This document shows, in pieces, positions 1 through 8,148 of a stretch of 39,238 nt of DNA. The notes beneath the pieces were generated by a model that saw only the letters and a program-made list of their open reading frames with translations, did no database searches and was not told the DNA's origin. The position numbers and the translations under genes are program-made. Origin of the DNA: Clostridiales bacterium (GTDB lineage Bacteria; Bacillota; Clostridia; Lachnospirales; Lachnospiraceae); contig JAQXNU010000279.1 of NCBI GenBank assembly GCA_029098165.1, forward strand, positions 1-39,238, in the 5' to 3' direction. Position 1 is the stretch's first letter. Each line of letters opens with the position of its first letter.

Positions 1-29
1 CTTTGTGTATTATCGGTATATTTGTACAT
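1..29 (-). CDS. 5' tip of a minus-strand gene running off the left edge
   Basis: On the minus strand an AGGAG ribosome site lies about 10 bases before an ATG at 29-27, and the frame stays open to the window edge (about nine codons, beginning MYKYTDNTQ). A promoter lies upstream at 114-142. The product cannot be identified from nine residues. The call rests on the ribosome site, start codon and promoter being correctly ordered; it could be a chance arrangement. Confidence 0.4.
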
Positions 30-113
30 TGAATTTTTCACTCCTAAAAAGGTACTTTTCTATGGAAAACTGCACGAAAAAAGTTTTAATATCTTCATAA
101 ACCGTGCACTTAT

Positions 114-142
114 ATTATACCACTCATGAGTGAGAAAGTCAG
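114..142 (-). promoter_or_regulatory. Sigma-A promoter with a 12-bp palindromic operator in the spacer
   Basis: Minus-strand -10 TATAAT (114-119) and -35-like CTGACT (137-142) are separated by 17 bases. The spacer holds the perfect palindrome CACTCATGAGTG (121-132), touching the -10 by one base, where a bound repressor would block polymerase. The 5' leader that follows has an inverted repeat TGCACG/CGTGCA (71-76, 103-108) that could fold. From about 143 to 255 I see nothing else. Confidence 0.55.
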
Positions 143-255
143 AGAAATCAAAGGTTTGATGCTGTTTTTTATATTAATCAGCAGACACTACTTAGATTTA
201 CAAGCCCCAAAAATTGATTAATTGGTTGTCCTAGCAGTCATGAAGTTGTTCCATA

Positions 256-2226
256 TTATTTTTTGCTCATCTTTTGAATATAATTATCAAAAACTTCTGC
301 ATAACTGCTTGGATAATTCTTTATCTCATCAGCTAAGTGCTCTTGTGCTAGATACACATCTTCTATGTTAAAACCTCCAACACGTTCATAAATATAAAAA
401 TTATGTCCCGTCTTTGTCTCAAAACTCTCAACAAGCTCGACTCGATTTAACGCAATCATTTCATCTAATATTTGACTTAATTTTTTAGTAATCGAATCTT
501 CATCTCTCACTAAATCTTCAAATGGATTACACGTTATTATATATTTTGCTTCAAAAAAATTAACATCAAATTTACCTGTACCAGACGGTGAGCATCCAGA
601 AGTAATCTTATTAGTCACTGCTGGCAACTTTGCATTTCTAAATATCTCGGCATTTATGGTTCCACTAGATGCAATTATGTAAGCAACTTCACCATCATCT
701 ACATTTTTCTGAATAAAGTCATATACTTTAAGAATATCCCAATAATCGGTACGATGTACTGGTTTTAATGAAATACTGCTGAAAACTTTTGATTTACAAT
801 TACCTTGTATTGATAAAGTTATTGTTGATGAAAATAGTACAAATAAAACGTCAAATATAAGATACTTAGAACAATATATGATGTCAAATTTATTAAATAA
901 TCTTAGTCTTTGAGTTGTGAAACTAAACTCCATAATATTAATAATTAGAACAAAGATAATTACAAAATACTCTACTAATAACAAATAGCTGTGATGAGTT
1001 GCCATATTTTGAATTCTCGTAAAAAGTATAGTAGTAAAACACAAGCTCATAAACATCATAGCAGTTATGTTCCTAGTTTTTCTATTAACTAGTCCTATGA
1101 CTATTCCTAAAATAACCAGCCACGTATAAAACCATCCCAAGAATGTCTTTTGATGTTTTATTTCATATACGAGTCCACCCTTGTTATAAAATGCATAATT
1201 TGTTGCATAACTGTATTTCATTATCTTTACAAATAAAGGTAAAAGCATTATACAAATTAGAACTAAACTTATTAAACCAAATATAAATACATTTTTTATA
1301 ATATTTTTTCTTAGACTTTTATCTTTTAATAATATCACTTTTATCATTAACATAACAAAATAAGAAGCATAAAAACCAATTACTAAAAACATATACCATC
1401 TTCTCACTATAATTAAATATAGTGTTGAAATAAAGAGACATACTAACCTGCCAATGTCAATCTTCTCAAAAGAATAGTCTATGAGTAAACCAAAAATAAT
1501 GAATATAAATATAATTCCCATTACATCTGGCTGTCCAAGTATAGCAGAATTGTAAAATAGTGGGCAAAAACAGACTCCTGCTAAACATAAGATCAAACTT
1601 ATATAAGGCCTTTTTACATTCAACAGTGAAAACAATTTCAAAACAAATAAATATATTACATAGATTACTGGAAGAATACCAATTAGCATATATATAAAAA
1701 TGTATGACTCCACTCCCGTACTAGGTAATATTTCAACTAAACATTCTAGCATAACACATAAGAAATTATTATAATTATCATTATGAATTGAATTTATAAT
1801 ATACTTTACAATACTAAATGTATCTGTACAGTTATTGATATAATGAGAGGTATTATTTTGTATTTTATAATAGTTTGCATAATCCCAAAAATAAAATGTT
1901 TTTCTGGTATATAAACTATATGCAAATATGAAAAAAACAAATATTAAGAATACCAATAAGATTAAATTACACTTTTTTATATTATACTTTCCTAAAATAT
2001 CTTGTTTAACACCATTTCTAATTGTATTAATGCAAATTACAATGCTTGTATTAATAAATAGACTTAGTGTTATTATAAAACATTTCGATATAAATCTTAA
2101 AATTACGCCAGAAAGATTCAACATATTCTTTCCTAATAAAAAACTTAATACTGTCATAAGTATAAGCATAAAAACAAGACAGATTTCACATTTAATTAAT
2201 TTTTTATTGGTACTAAGAAAGCTCAT
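256..2226 (-). CDS. Polytopic membrane protein, GT-C glycosyltransferase-like
   Basis: A protein of about 656 residues with many hydrophobic segments through roughly residue 490, then a soluble C-terminal domain of about 160 residues. An acidic loop after the first membrane segments (FYFWDYANYY) and the Arg/Trp-rich RRWYMF stretch resemble the polyprenyl-phosphate-sugar-dependent GT-C transferases (GT39-like), but no diagnostic motif is certain. Start: ATG at 2226 is preceded by GAGG seven bases upstream; an in-frame ATG at 2334 with GGAG eight bases upstream would add 36 residues, so the start is uncertain. Base use is noticeably more AT-rich, with many ATA codons, than the other genes here, which suggests acquisition from elsewhere. 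It stands alone behind its own promoter. A role in surface-polysaccharide assembly is inference. Confidence 0.7.
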   Translation of the reverse strand: MSFLSTNKKLIKCEICLVFMLILMTVLSFLLGKNMLNLSGVILRFISKCFIITLSLFINTSIVICINTIRNGVKQDILGKYNIKKCNLILLVFLIFVFFIFAYSLYTRKTFYFWDYANYYKIQNNTSHYINNCTDTFSIVKYIINSIHNDNYNNFLCVMLECLVEILPSTGVESYIFIYMLIGILPVIYVIYLFVLKLFSLLNVKRPYISLILCLAGVCFCPLFYNSAILGQPDVMGIIFIFIIFGLLIDYSFEKIDIGRLVCLFISTLYLIIVRRWYMFLVIGFYASYFVMLMIKVILLKDKSLRKNIIKNVFIFGLISLVLICIMLLPLFVKIMKYSYATNYAFYNKGGLVYEIKHQKTFLGWFYTWLVILGIVIGLVNRKTRNITAMMFMSLCFTTILFTRIQNMATHHSYLLLVEYFVIIFVLIINIMEFSFTTQRLRLFNKFDIIYCSKYLIFDVLFVLFSSTITLSIQGNCKSKVFSSISLKPVHRTDYWDILKVYDFIQKNVDDGEVAYIIASSGTINAEIFRNAKLPAVTNKITSGCSPSGTGKFDVNFFEAKYIITCNPFEDLVRDEDSITKKLSQILDEMIALNRVELVESFETKTGHNFYIYERVGGFNIEDVYLAQEHLADEIKNYPSSYAEVFDNYIQKMSKK

Positions 2227-2474
2227 CTTTTCACCTCTCATATTTACCTTAATTTTGATCATTGAAATTATACTGAAGAAAAGTCCTACTAACGATAAAA
2301 CTTTTTCATCCTCACGACATATTTTATATTTCATTAAAGTAACTCCAATACATACTTAATTTAATAGTACTTTTCAGCCGAACGGTCATAAGAGACATTG
2401 CCCTTCTTTAGACTTCAAACTTTGCATCCCCACATTTCTATAAGTTTGTCATAATCGCTTTATTGATATGTAAT

Positions 2475-2504
2475 ATTATACCATTATTAATCACTTTTCA
2501 TCAA
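2475..2504 (-). promoter_or_regulatory. Promoter of the membrane-protein gene
   Basis: Minus-strand TTGATG (2499-2504), an 18-base spacer, and TATAAT (2475-2480). Transcription would start near 2468, leaving a leader of 130-240 bases depending on which start codon is used. The rest of 2227-2645, a divergent intergenic region, shows no RNA gene; I could not find a convincing promoter for the plus-strand peroxiredoxin gene. Confidence 0.6.
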
Positions 2505-2645
2505 TTTCTTTTTCCCATTGCCTATCATTGTGCACGCGTAAAAAGTATGAAAACGATTGTTGATTCTCTTCCTTCCGTATTTTCACACATATCGACCAAG
2601 CCCAACCACATATATTAAATAGAAGTTTTTTCGAGGTATTTATCT

Positions 2646-3284
2646 ATGAATGTATCCATAGGACAGATCGCCCCAGATTTTACTGCCATGACTACCTTCG
2701 GGCCAATACGTATGTCAGATTACAAAGGAAACTGGGTAGTATTCTTTAGCCATCCTGGTGATTTCACCCCCGTATGTACAACAGAATTTTTAGCATTTAC
2801 GAAGCATTTCAATGAATTTGAGAAATTGAACTGCAAACTGCTTGGTCTTAGCATTGACAGTAATCCATCCCATCTGGCATGGGTCAATGAAATCTTTATG
2901 ATAACTGGAGAACAGATTCCATTTCCAATTGTAGCGGATCGCTCCGGCGATGTTTCGCGTATGTACGGTATGATTGCAGAAAGTGTCAGTTCGACCGAAA
3001 CCGTTCGTAATGTATTCTTTATTGATCCGGATCAAAAGATTCGTGCCATCTTAATCTATCCATTAACGAATGGACGTTGTATCAAAGAGATATTGCGGTT
3101 ATTGGAAGCACTTCAGACCTCCGACAAATACGGTGTCGTTACACCGGCTTGTTGGATGCCTGGTGATCCAGTCATGGTACCACCACCAAAAACATACGAT
3201 GAATTAGTACAAAGAGACAGCAATCCAAAAGCACAAGGACTGGAATGTAAAGACTGGTTCTGGTGCTATAAAAATCTAACATAA
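2646..3284 (+). CDS. Peroxiredoxin, Prx6 (AhpC/TSA) type with C-terminal CX5C
   Basis: Thiol peroxidase of 212 residues that reduces hydrogen peroxide and organic peroxides in the cytoplasm. The peroxidatic cysteine is C44 in the motif GDFTPVCTTE; the C-terminal arm carries TPACWMPGD, typical of Prx6/1-Cys peroxiredoxins and close to the archaeal thioredoxin peroxidases. Two further cysteines, C201 and C207, end the chain (ECKDWFWCYK); this six-residue step matches the resolving/structural cysteine pair of the Aeropyrum enzyme, so this may work as a 2-Cys enzyme. A GAGGT ribosome site precedes ATG 2646. It is monocistronic, with no reductase partner beside it. Confidence 0.93.
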   Translation: MNVSIGQIAPDFTAMTTFGPIRMSDYKGNWVVFFSHPGDFTPVCTTEFLAFTKHFNEFEKLNCKLLGLSIDSNPSHLAWVNEIFMITGEQIPFPIVADRSGDVSRMYGMIAESVSSTETVRNVFFIDPDQKIRAILIYPLTNGRCIKEILRLLEALQTSDKYGVVTPACWMPGDPVMVPPPKTYDELVQRDSNPKAQGLECKDWFWCYKNLT

Positions 3285-3314
3285 AAAGAAAATTTTATTG
3301 CCATCACAATTACG

Positions 3315-3350
3315 ACAAGCCAGATGATGCAACTGCATTGTTTGGCTTGT
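3315..3350 (+). terminator. Weak hairpin after the peroxiredoxin gene
   Basis: ACAAGCCA (3315-3322) pairs with TGGCTTGT (3343-3350), with a second inner match ATGCA/TGCAT in the loop. There is no clean T-run after it, so terminator function is only suggested by its position about 30 bases past the stop. Confidence 0.35.
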
Positions 3351-3423
3351 TTCAAATACAAAAGAGTTTTGAATTCCTCTTTTTATGGTGGAGAAGAGCA
3401 CGTGGTAATGATTTGTTCATCCC

Positions 3424-3776
3424 AATTGATTACTACTCCTGTAAAAAATCAAGATTTCTAAGAATTACAGGTAGAAACTATGTCGATATATGTCAAGTTC
3501 AAATTACTTTACGTGTAAAAATAGTAATATCTTTATATTTACCTGTAATTTTTTGAGTTCTGCTTAGCTTCTAAACGAAATTTACATGTAAAGTTCTTGA
3601 TTTTCTTAAATTTACCCGTAATCATTCGTATCCATCGAAACAGATTTAGTCCAATTTGCATGTAATTTTCCCGATTCTCTCATATTTACCCGTAACCATG
3701 CATATCCACCAAACCTAATTAAATCTAATTTCCATGATTAAGCTATATTTACTTTTTCCACTCATATGAAGCAAAC
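3424..3776. repeat. Degenerate ~75-bp tandem repeat array, about 4.7 copies
   Basis: Successive units begin near 3424, 3501, 3578, 3653 and 3727 with lengths 77, 77, 75, 74 and a partial last copy. Each complete unit carries two palindrome-like cores about 20-25 bases apart, of the type TTACATGTAA and TTTACCCGTAA, followed by a less conserved half. The minus strand reads as short, broken peptide-like stretches with a recurring ITGKF..I...TCK pattern interrupted by stops, so it is not a gene. No coding gene was found between 3285 and 3795. Function unknown; either a decayed repeat family or a cluster of protein-binding sites. Confidence 0.6.
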
Positions 3777-3780
3777 CTAA

Positions 3781-3833
3781 ATAACACGGGTTCACTTAGT
3801 AATTAGAAAAATTACTAAGTGAACCCGTGTTAT
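3781..3833 (-). terminator. Perfect 24-bp inverted repeat (terminator-like hairpin)
   Basis: The 24-base arms 3781-3804 and 3810-3833 are exact reverse complements around a 5-base loop (agaaa). The hairpin overlaps the stop codon and last codons of the truncated symporter fragment read on the minus strand. It would stop transcription in either direction, although T-runs are short. Confidence 0.7.
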
Positions 3834-4536
3834 TTATGGAACCATCTGTAACTTGTGCAACAACCCTTTCTTTCGAAGTAAACTTCCAATATAATTCACA
3901 CAAATCCGTACTATAAAGTGAAAATGTTAAGTGCAGATAAGATAATAAAATGATAGATAAAAATCCGATCACAAGATATTTGGATGTAAATAAGAAGACC
4001 TTCTTACGTTTAAATTTCGAAGATGATTCTACCTCATCGGTAACGACTTTAATTCCACAAACCTTCCATACCAAAATAAATGTACAGATACCTGCGATTG
4101 GCATCATAATGGAGTTCGTTGCAAAATCAAAGAAGTCTAGAATATCCTGACCTAAAATCTTGATGTGAGACCATACTCCAAATCCAAGAGAAGAAGGCAT
4201 ACCTAACAGTAAGATGATCAGGAACATAATAATACTGCTGCCACGACGTTTCATCTTCGTTAACTCACAAATCGTCGATACACTACTCTCCATTAAGGAA
4301 ACTGCTCTTGTTAACGCTGCTAAAAATACTAAAGCAAAGAAAACAATACCGACAATACGTCCCATGCTCATGCTCATAAATACTTTTGGCATTGTGATAA
4401 ACATAAGGGACGGTCCAGCCTGAAGTGTTTCAGGTGCTCCGCCAGCAAATTCAAATACCGCTGGAATGATCATTAAACCTGCCATAACTGCAATTAATGA
4501 ATCCACACATTCTACCTGACGAATGGAAGACTCCAT
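3796..4536 (-). pseudogene. 5'-truncated Na+:neurotransmitter symporter (SNF family)
   Basis: The 246-residue frame matches only the C-terminal half of bacterial NSS/SNF transporters (normally about 440-500 residues). It begins at SIRQ...DSLIAVMAGLMIIPAVF, the TM7 region, and continues through the TM8 motif FFALVFLAALTRAVSLMES to about TM12. TM1-TM6, which carry most of the Na+ and substrate sites, are absent; upstream in frame there is a TAG at once and then the end of the neighbouring gene. In the TM8 motif the usual Ser after LT (a Na2-site ligand in LeuT) is Arg, consistent with relaxed selection. The ATG at 4536 has no ribosome site. The fragment ends inside a strong hairpin. Confidence 0.8.
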
Positions 4537-4588
4537 ACAGTTCTATCGACTCATCTTGCATGATTTCACAAAAAATACAGTCATTTTT

Positions 4589-5494
4589 CTACACGCCGTT
4601 AGTCTGATACTCCATACTTGCTTGATTTGTTGTAAAGTCGAATAACTTATTACGTCCTTCATACATTTCATATCGGATCGTACACTCGATTTCTTCTCTT
4701 ATGATCCTTGACATCGTTCCTTGCACTGGCGCTTTTAAGTCTTGGGCCTTCTTTGGTGTCATATGAACTAATAAGATATATTTTCCTTGTTGGATAATAG
4801 CCAGATCTTTTCGAATGATTAGTACCTTAGCTCCTAAATAAGTTGCGAATCGATACTGACGATGATTGTAATTAATGACTGCGATGGTTCCGATCCATTC
4901 TTTCCAACCATAAGGTATGGTAGCAACGGATAAAAAAATTTGTGGATTTGTACTTTTTCTACAATTATACTGTGTCCAAAAATAGTCGTTCGGAAATGAG
5001 GAACCATAATCCGATTCGATATATCCAATGCCATGTTTCATACAGATTCGTTGATCATTTATCATTAGTTCTCCCATTACCCTATGACGCATACTGATGA
5101 CCTCATGTTTGCATGGAACATTACACAAACGAAATGGTCCCATAATACTATATGGCAATGGCATTAGCTGTTGATAAAAGAAGTTTCCTCTTACCTTAAG
5201 CGCTTTCCCATTGACATCGGTTTCATCAATATCTATTGCAATCCCTTGCTCAGAAAAAATATTCTTTCCAATACGAATAAACAGAGATTTTGTATCTGCA
5301 TAAAAATTAGAGATTGGATATGAGATATAATATGTCTCATTTTGAGTGATCACCTGAATAAATGCTGTTGCACTACAGTTTTTGTCATACTGAATTCCCG
5401 GAATAAAACTAATGGTCGTCTTCTCATCCTGATGTTTAAAATACCATCCCTCAAAATACTGATTTACTTTCGAATTACCATGAAAATACTTCAT
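4589..5494 (-). CDS. Tocopherol cyclase-like protein
   Basis: Protein of 301 residues with the hallmarks of the tocopherol-cyclase-like family (Pfam 14249): the N-terminal YFEGWYFKH and the central GYIESDYGSSFPNDYFWTQYN-type motif, in a predicted beta-rich, soluble chain. In plants and cyanobacteria the family closes the chromanol ring of tocopherol; Firmicutes make no tocopherol, so the bacterial role is unknown, perhaps binding or modifying a hydrophobic molecule. Start chosen at ATG 5494 because AAGGA lies seven bases upstream; an upstream in-frame TTG at 5512 would place that ribosome site inside the gene. Separated by a hairpin from the operon upstream, and followed closely by the broken symporter gene. 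Confidence 0.82.
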   Translation of the reverse strand: MKYFHGNSKVNQYFEGWYFKHQDEKTTISFIPGIQYDKNCSATAFIQVITQNETYYISYPISNFYADTKSLFIRIGKNIFSEQGIAIDIDETDVNGKALKVRGNFFYQQLMPLPYSIMGPFRLCNVPCKHEVISMRHRVMGELMINDQRICMKHGIGYIESDYGSSFPNDYFWTQYNCRKSTNPQIFLSVATIPYGWKEWIGTIAVINYNHRQYRFATYLGAKVLIIRKDLAIIQQGKYILLVHMTPKKAQDLKAPVQGTMSRIIREEIECTIRYEMYEGRNKLFDFTTNQASMEYQTNGV

Positions 5495-5564
5495 ATCATT
5501 GTCCTTTCGCAAATATAAGTGAAGTGTTTGTTATTTCCTCGAAAAGTTTTCTAATACATGACAA

Positions 5565-5597
5565 AGGACTGTTGTAAACACCATTTACAACAGTCCT
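5565..5597 (-). terminator. Hairpin closing the 13-kb to 5.6-kb operon
   Basis: Perfect 14-bp stem (5565-5578 with 5584-5597) around a 5-base loop, 43 bases past the stop of the last operon gene. The following T-run on the minus strand is short, so some read-through into the tocopherol-cyclase-like gene is possible. Confidence 0.6.
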
Positions 5598-5639
5598 ATC
5601 TATTCAATATTATGGGCAAGAAAATATATTATAATCGTA

Positions 5640-6077
5640 TTACTTACAAAACTTTGCTACGATCGTAAAATCCTTACCATCTCCTCCAGTGCAATAAAGT
5701 CTTCCTGTTCGTAACCATGCATGTGCAATCAACTTATCATTCTCTTTCTTAACCCCAAGATATAAGGTACTGGAGATATGCTTTCGTGTTAATAGCTTTT
5801 GCGCAACCATTGCACGAACCAGACACTTACTCTGCCATTTCGTCTGGTTACAGATCCGATTTGCAATCCTAGAAATCTTCTCCCCGTATTTCTGCTGATT
5901 TTCTGGCAATTCCTGAGGGGATTCGATTCCGCGCTTACCAAACTTCTTTTCCGTAATCCTCATTGGAAAGCATAAAATACAAAAACGATACCAGCCCGCT
6001 AATAGAAACGCATAAATGGACAATGATTTATTATGATTATTACGTAAGAAATGTACACCTCGTCTTAGAAAACTCAT
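5640..6077 (-). CDS. Lasso-peptide B2 / transglutaminase-like cysteine protease homologue
   Basis: Small protein of 145 residues. Residues 81-145 match the McjB C-terminal (lasso peptide biosynthesis B2, Pfam 13471) domain: WQSKCLVRAMVAQKLL with catalytic-position C85, the strand TLYLGVKK, AHAWLRTG with H119, and an acidic residue soon after (D133 or D136) that could complete a Cys-His-Asp triad. In lasso clusters this domain removes the leader peptide. The N-terminal part (about residues 15-38) is hydrophobic and may bind the membrane. No lasso precursor, B1/PqqD-like or cyclase (asparagine-synthetase-like) gene is near. It is the last gene of a five-gene operon, 33 bases after the coiled-coil gene, with a GGGAG ribosome site. 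Substrate unknown. Confidence 0.78.
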   Translation of the reverse strand: MSFLRRGVHFLRNNHNKSLSIYAFLLAGWYRFCILCFPMRITEKKFGKRGIESPQELPENQQKYGEKISRIANRICNQTKWQSKCLVRAMVAQKLLTRKHISSTLYLGVKKENDKLIAHAWLRTGRLYCTGGDGKDFTIVAKFCK

Positions 6078-6110
6078 ACCTATACTCCCATCTTTCTTTC
6101 AGAGACACAT

Positions 6111-7274
6111 TTATAGCATAATTGCTTTGATTTCTCCTTCATATTCTGGATGTCTGCTTCTTAAGCTCATTAGTGCATTTCTTGCTTTATCTAACTGATT
6201 CGTATTGAAATCCACTTGCTCTCGGATCTTTTGGCGACGTACATTAAGACGATGGCGTACCTCCACCATCTCCTTTTTATCCAACAATGCTTCTGCCTGA
6301 TAACACCAGCTTTCAGCATCTACTACCTTAAACTTACGAAGTTCCTTAATCAAAATTCCCTGATAATACTTCGATTGCTCATTGCTCTTCTCGATCTGTG
6401 CCATACGCTCTTTCATTTTCTTATATTCCTGAAATTGATAAGCTAAATCCTGGTATCCATTGACATGGTATTTCTCATAGGCATAATCAATACTTGCCGT
6501 ACAGTTCACATATTTTATCTTTACTTTATTAAGCAGTACAATCGCACGATTAAGTTTCTTTTCCGCAGTACGAAGTGCAACTATACTTCGACGTTCTTCT
6601 AGCACAATATAAAAGATTAATCCTAACGCCAAGATACCTGAAAGAAAAAATGGCAACATTAAATCAGACCCTGTCGAATTCTCTAATAGAATCAATACAA
6701 AAAAGATACTAAAAACAAGAATCAGGCTTCCAATCGATAATTTCTTTAAGAAGTCTTTTTTAGCTAATGCTTTCTCAATTTCATACCGCTGAACTCCTTT
6801 TTCTCCTTCAAGCTGACGTAAATCTTCTTTTACAAGAAGCTGATACGCTTCCTGCTCTTTCAATTTAGGAAGTTCTCTTTCGATATCATCTTCAAATTGC
6901 GCCATATTATGGTATTGTAATTCTGAGATGGTCTTATTCTGCAACTTATATTTTTTCTGCTCGACTTCCGATTTTACAATCTCTTCTGCAGCTTCTTCAA
7001 TTGCTCCCCGCTGATCCAAAGGAATCTGATCAATTTTTTGGATATCTGATAAATAAGACGTTACCGCCTCATATTCCATTTTTGCTTCCTCTAGTTGACG
7101 TCGAATCTCGGCGATCTGTTCACAGTTTTCTGTTGCTAACGCAAGAACATCCTCTTTGGTTTCCTCGCTTTGCTTTGAATACTTTTGCAGAGCCTGCTCT
7201 ACCGTCATCTGTTCAAAACTAACTTCTTTCGTCTTTCTCTTTTCTTTTTTCTTACGAAATGAGAATATTCCCAT
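6111..7274 (-). CDS. Coiled-coil protein with two central membrane segments
   Basis: Unrecognised protein of 387 residues. It begins with a very basic stretch (FRKKKEKRKTK), then a long charged helical region (about 20-175) with coiled-coil character, two hydrophobic segments (about 179-197 and 204-225) joined by a short loop, and a second coiled-coil region (about 226-370). Both ends would face the cytoplasm with a hairpin through the membrane, fitting a scaffold or anchor. AGGA five bases before ATG 7274 supports the start. It is 16 bases downstream of the TPR-like gene in the same operon, so it may tether the other operon proteins to the membrane; that is inference. Confidence 0.72.
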   Translation of the reverse strand: MGIFSFRKKKEKRKTKEVSFEQMTVEQALQKYSKQSEETKEDVLALATENCEQIAEIRRQLEEAKMEYEAVTSYLSDIQKIDQIPLDQRGAIEEAAEEIVKSEVEQKKYKLQNKTISELQYHNMAQFEDDIERELPKLKEQEAYQLLVKEDLRQLEGEKGVQRYEIEKALAKKDFLKKLSIGSLILVFSIFFVLILLENSTGSDLMLPFFLSGILALGLIFYIVLEERRSIVALRTAEKKLNRAIVLLNKVKIKYVNCTASIDYAYEKYHVNGYQDLAYQFQEYKKMKERMAQIEKSNEQSKYYQGILIKELRKFKVVDAESWCYQAEALLDKKEMVEVRHRLNVRRQKIREQVDFNTNQLDKARNALMSLRSRHPEYEGEIKAIML

Positions 7275-7290
7275 GATTTCCTACTTTCTG

Positions 7291-8127
7291 TTATAAACTA
7301 TTCAATCGATATTTGTCTTTTATTCGTTTTAGTAGATGATCTACCTGTTCATAGTACTCCTGCATTTTTCCCTTTTCTTTAAGTTCTTCCAAATGCTTTA
7401 CTTCTGCATTCATTGATGTATATTCACTGCTCTCCTGCATACGAAACAGTTCCTCTTCGATGGAGGCTAAGAGTTCTCGAGTTCCCACATACATCCTAAC
7501 TTCACGTTCAAAGTTCTCCTGATGTTCACTGGCTTTTAATGCATATAAATACTGTTTTAAAGATTCTTCTCTATGATTTCGTTCATACGCTTCTCTAAAT
7601 TTATCGGATGCCACAAGAAATGCTCCGTTTCTTGCCTCAAGAACGCCAATATTGTGAAGAATATCGCCGTATTCCTCTCCCGTGAGTTCCATAAATTCTT
7701 TCCCATTTAGTATATTACGGTATTGACGCATAGCCTCTTTCCACTGACCATAACGCATGCAGTAATCAGCCTGTCTTTTTTTCCTCTGAGCAGGATTCAT
7801 ACGATACAATACATCAATTTCTGTTAATAAGTGATTGATTTCATTCTTATCATAGTAATCTGCACTACAGAAAATACTAACGACTAAGTCCTTGATCCCC
7901 ACTCTTTTTTTTACCAGATCTTCAAGATAATCTGCCCGTTCCGTAAGCCCTAATTCATTTCGTATAAAGTCAATTAATTCTAATCGAAATAGGTCCTCGC
8001 TAATGGTTTCAACATTATGGTAGATATAATAACACAGTTCTTCCATTGTATAGATCTTCGTGCCGGTAGCCTTAAATATATATGGTTTTCCCGCCGTTTT
8101 TCCGGTACAAAGAATTAATTTTCCCAT
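7291..8127 (-). CDS. TPR-like helical protein of unknown function
   Basis: Protein of 278 residues, soluble and mostly helical. The N-terminal ~30 residues look like a small strand-rich cap (GKLILCTGKTAGKPYIF). Residues about 110-210 carry TPR-like helix pairs, for example the stretch around YGQWKEAMRQYRNIL and the following DILHNIGVLEARNGAFLVAS segment. The C-terminus is charged and possibly coiled coil. GGAGGGG precedes ATG 8127 by about six bases. Third gene of the operon, 21 bases after the Hsp70-like gene. TPR proteins commonly act as adaptors, so a partner role to the Hsp70-like protein is plausible but not shown. Confidence 0.72.
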   Translation of the reverse strand: MGKLILCTGKTAGKPYIFKATGTKIYTMEELCYYIYHNVETISEDLFRLELIDFIRNELGLTERADYLEDLVKKRVGIKDLVVSIFCSADYYDKNEINHLLTEIDVLYRMNPAQRKKRQADYCMRYGQWKEAMRQYRNILNGKEFMELTGEEYGDILHNIGVLEARNGAFLVASDKFREAYERNHREESLKQYLYALKASEHQENFEREVRMYVGTRELLASIEEELFRMQESSEYTSMNAEVKHLEELKEKGKMQEYYEQVDHLLKRIKDKYRLNSL

Positions 8128-8148
8128 ATTGCCCCTCCATTGTATATT

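Noticed and set aside
1928-2359. Plus-strand 143-residue frame
   Set aside because: It is the antisense of the AT-rich membrane protein gene, with no ribosome site; the composition is that of a shadow of hydrophobic codons.
3338-3556. 72-residue plus-strand frame in the repeat region
   Set aside because: No ribosome site, and it runs into the degenerate tandem repeats whose other units have stops in the same frame.
3424-3776. CRISPR array
   Set aside because: Repeats are about 75 bp, imperfect and tandem without unique equal-length spacers, and no cas gene is in the window.
5640-6077. A complete lasso-peptide biosynthetic cluster
   Set aside because: Only the B2-like domain is present; no precursor, cyclase, recognition element or matching exporter gene lies next to it.
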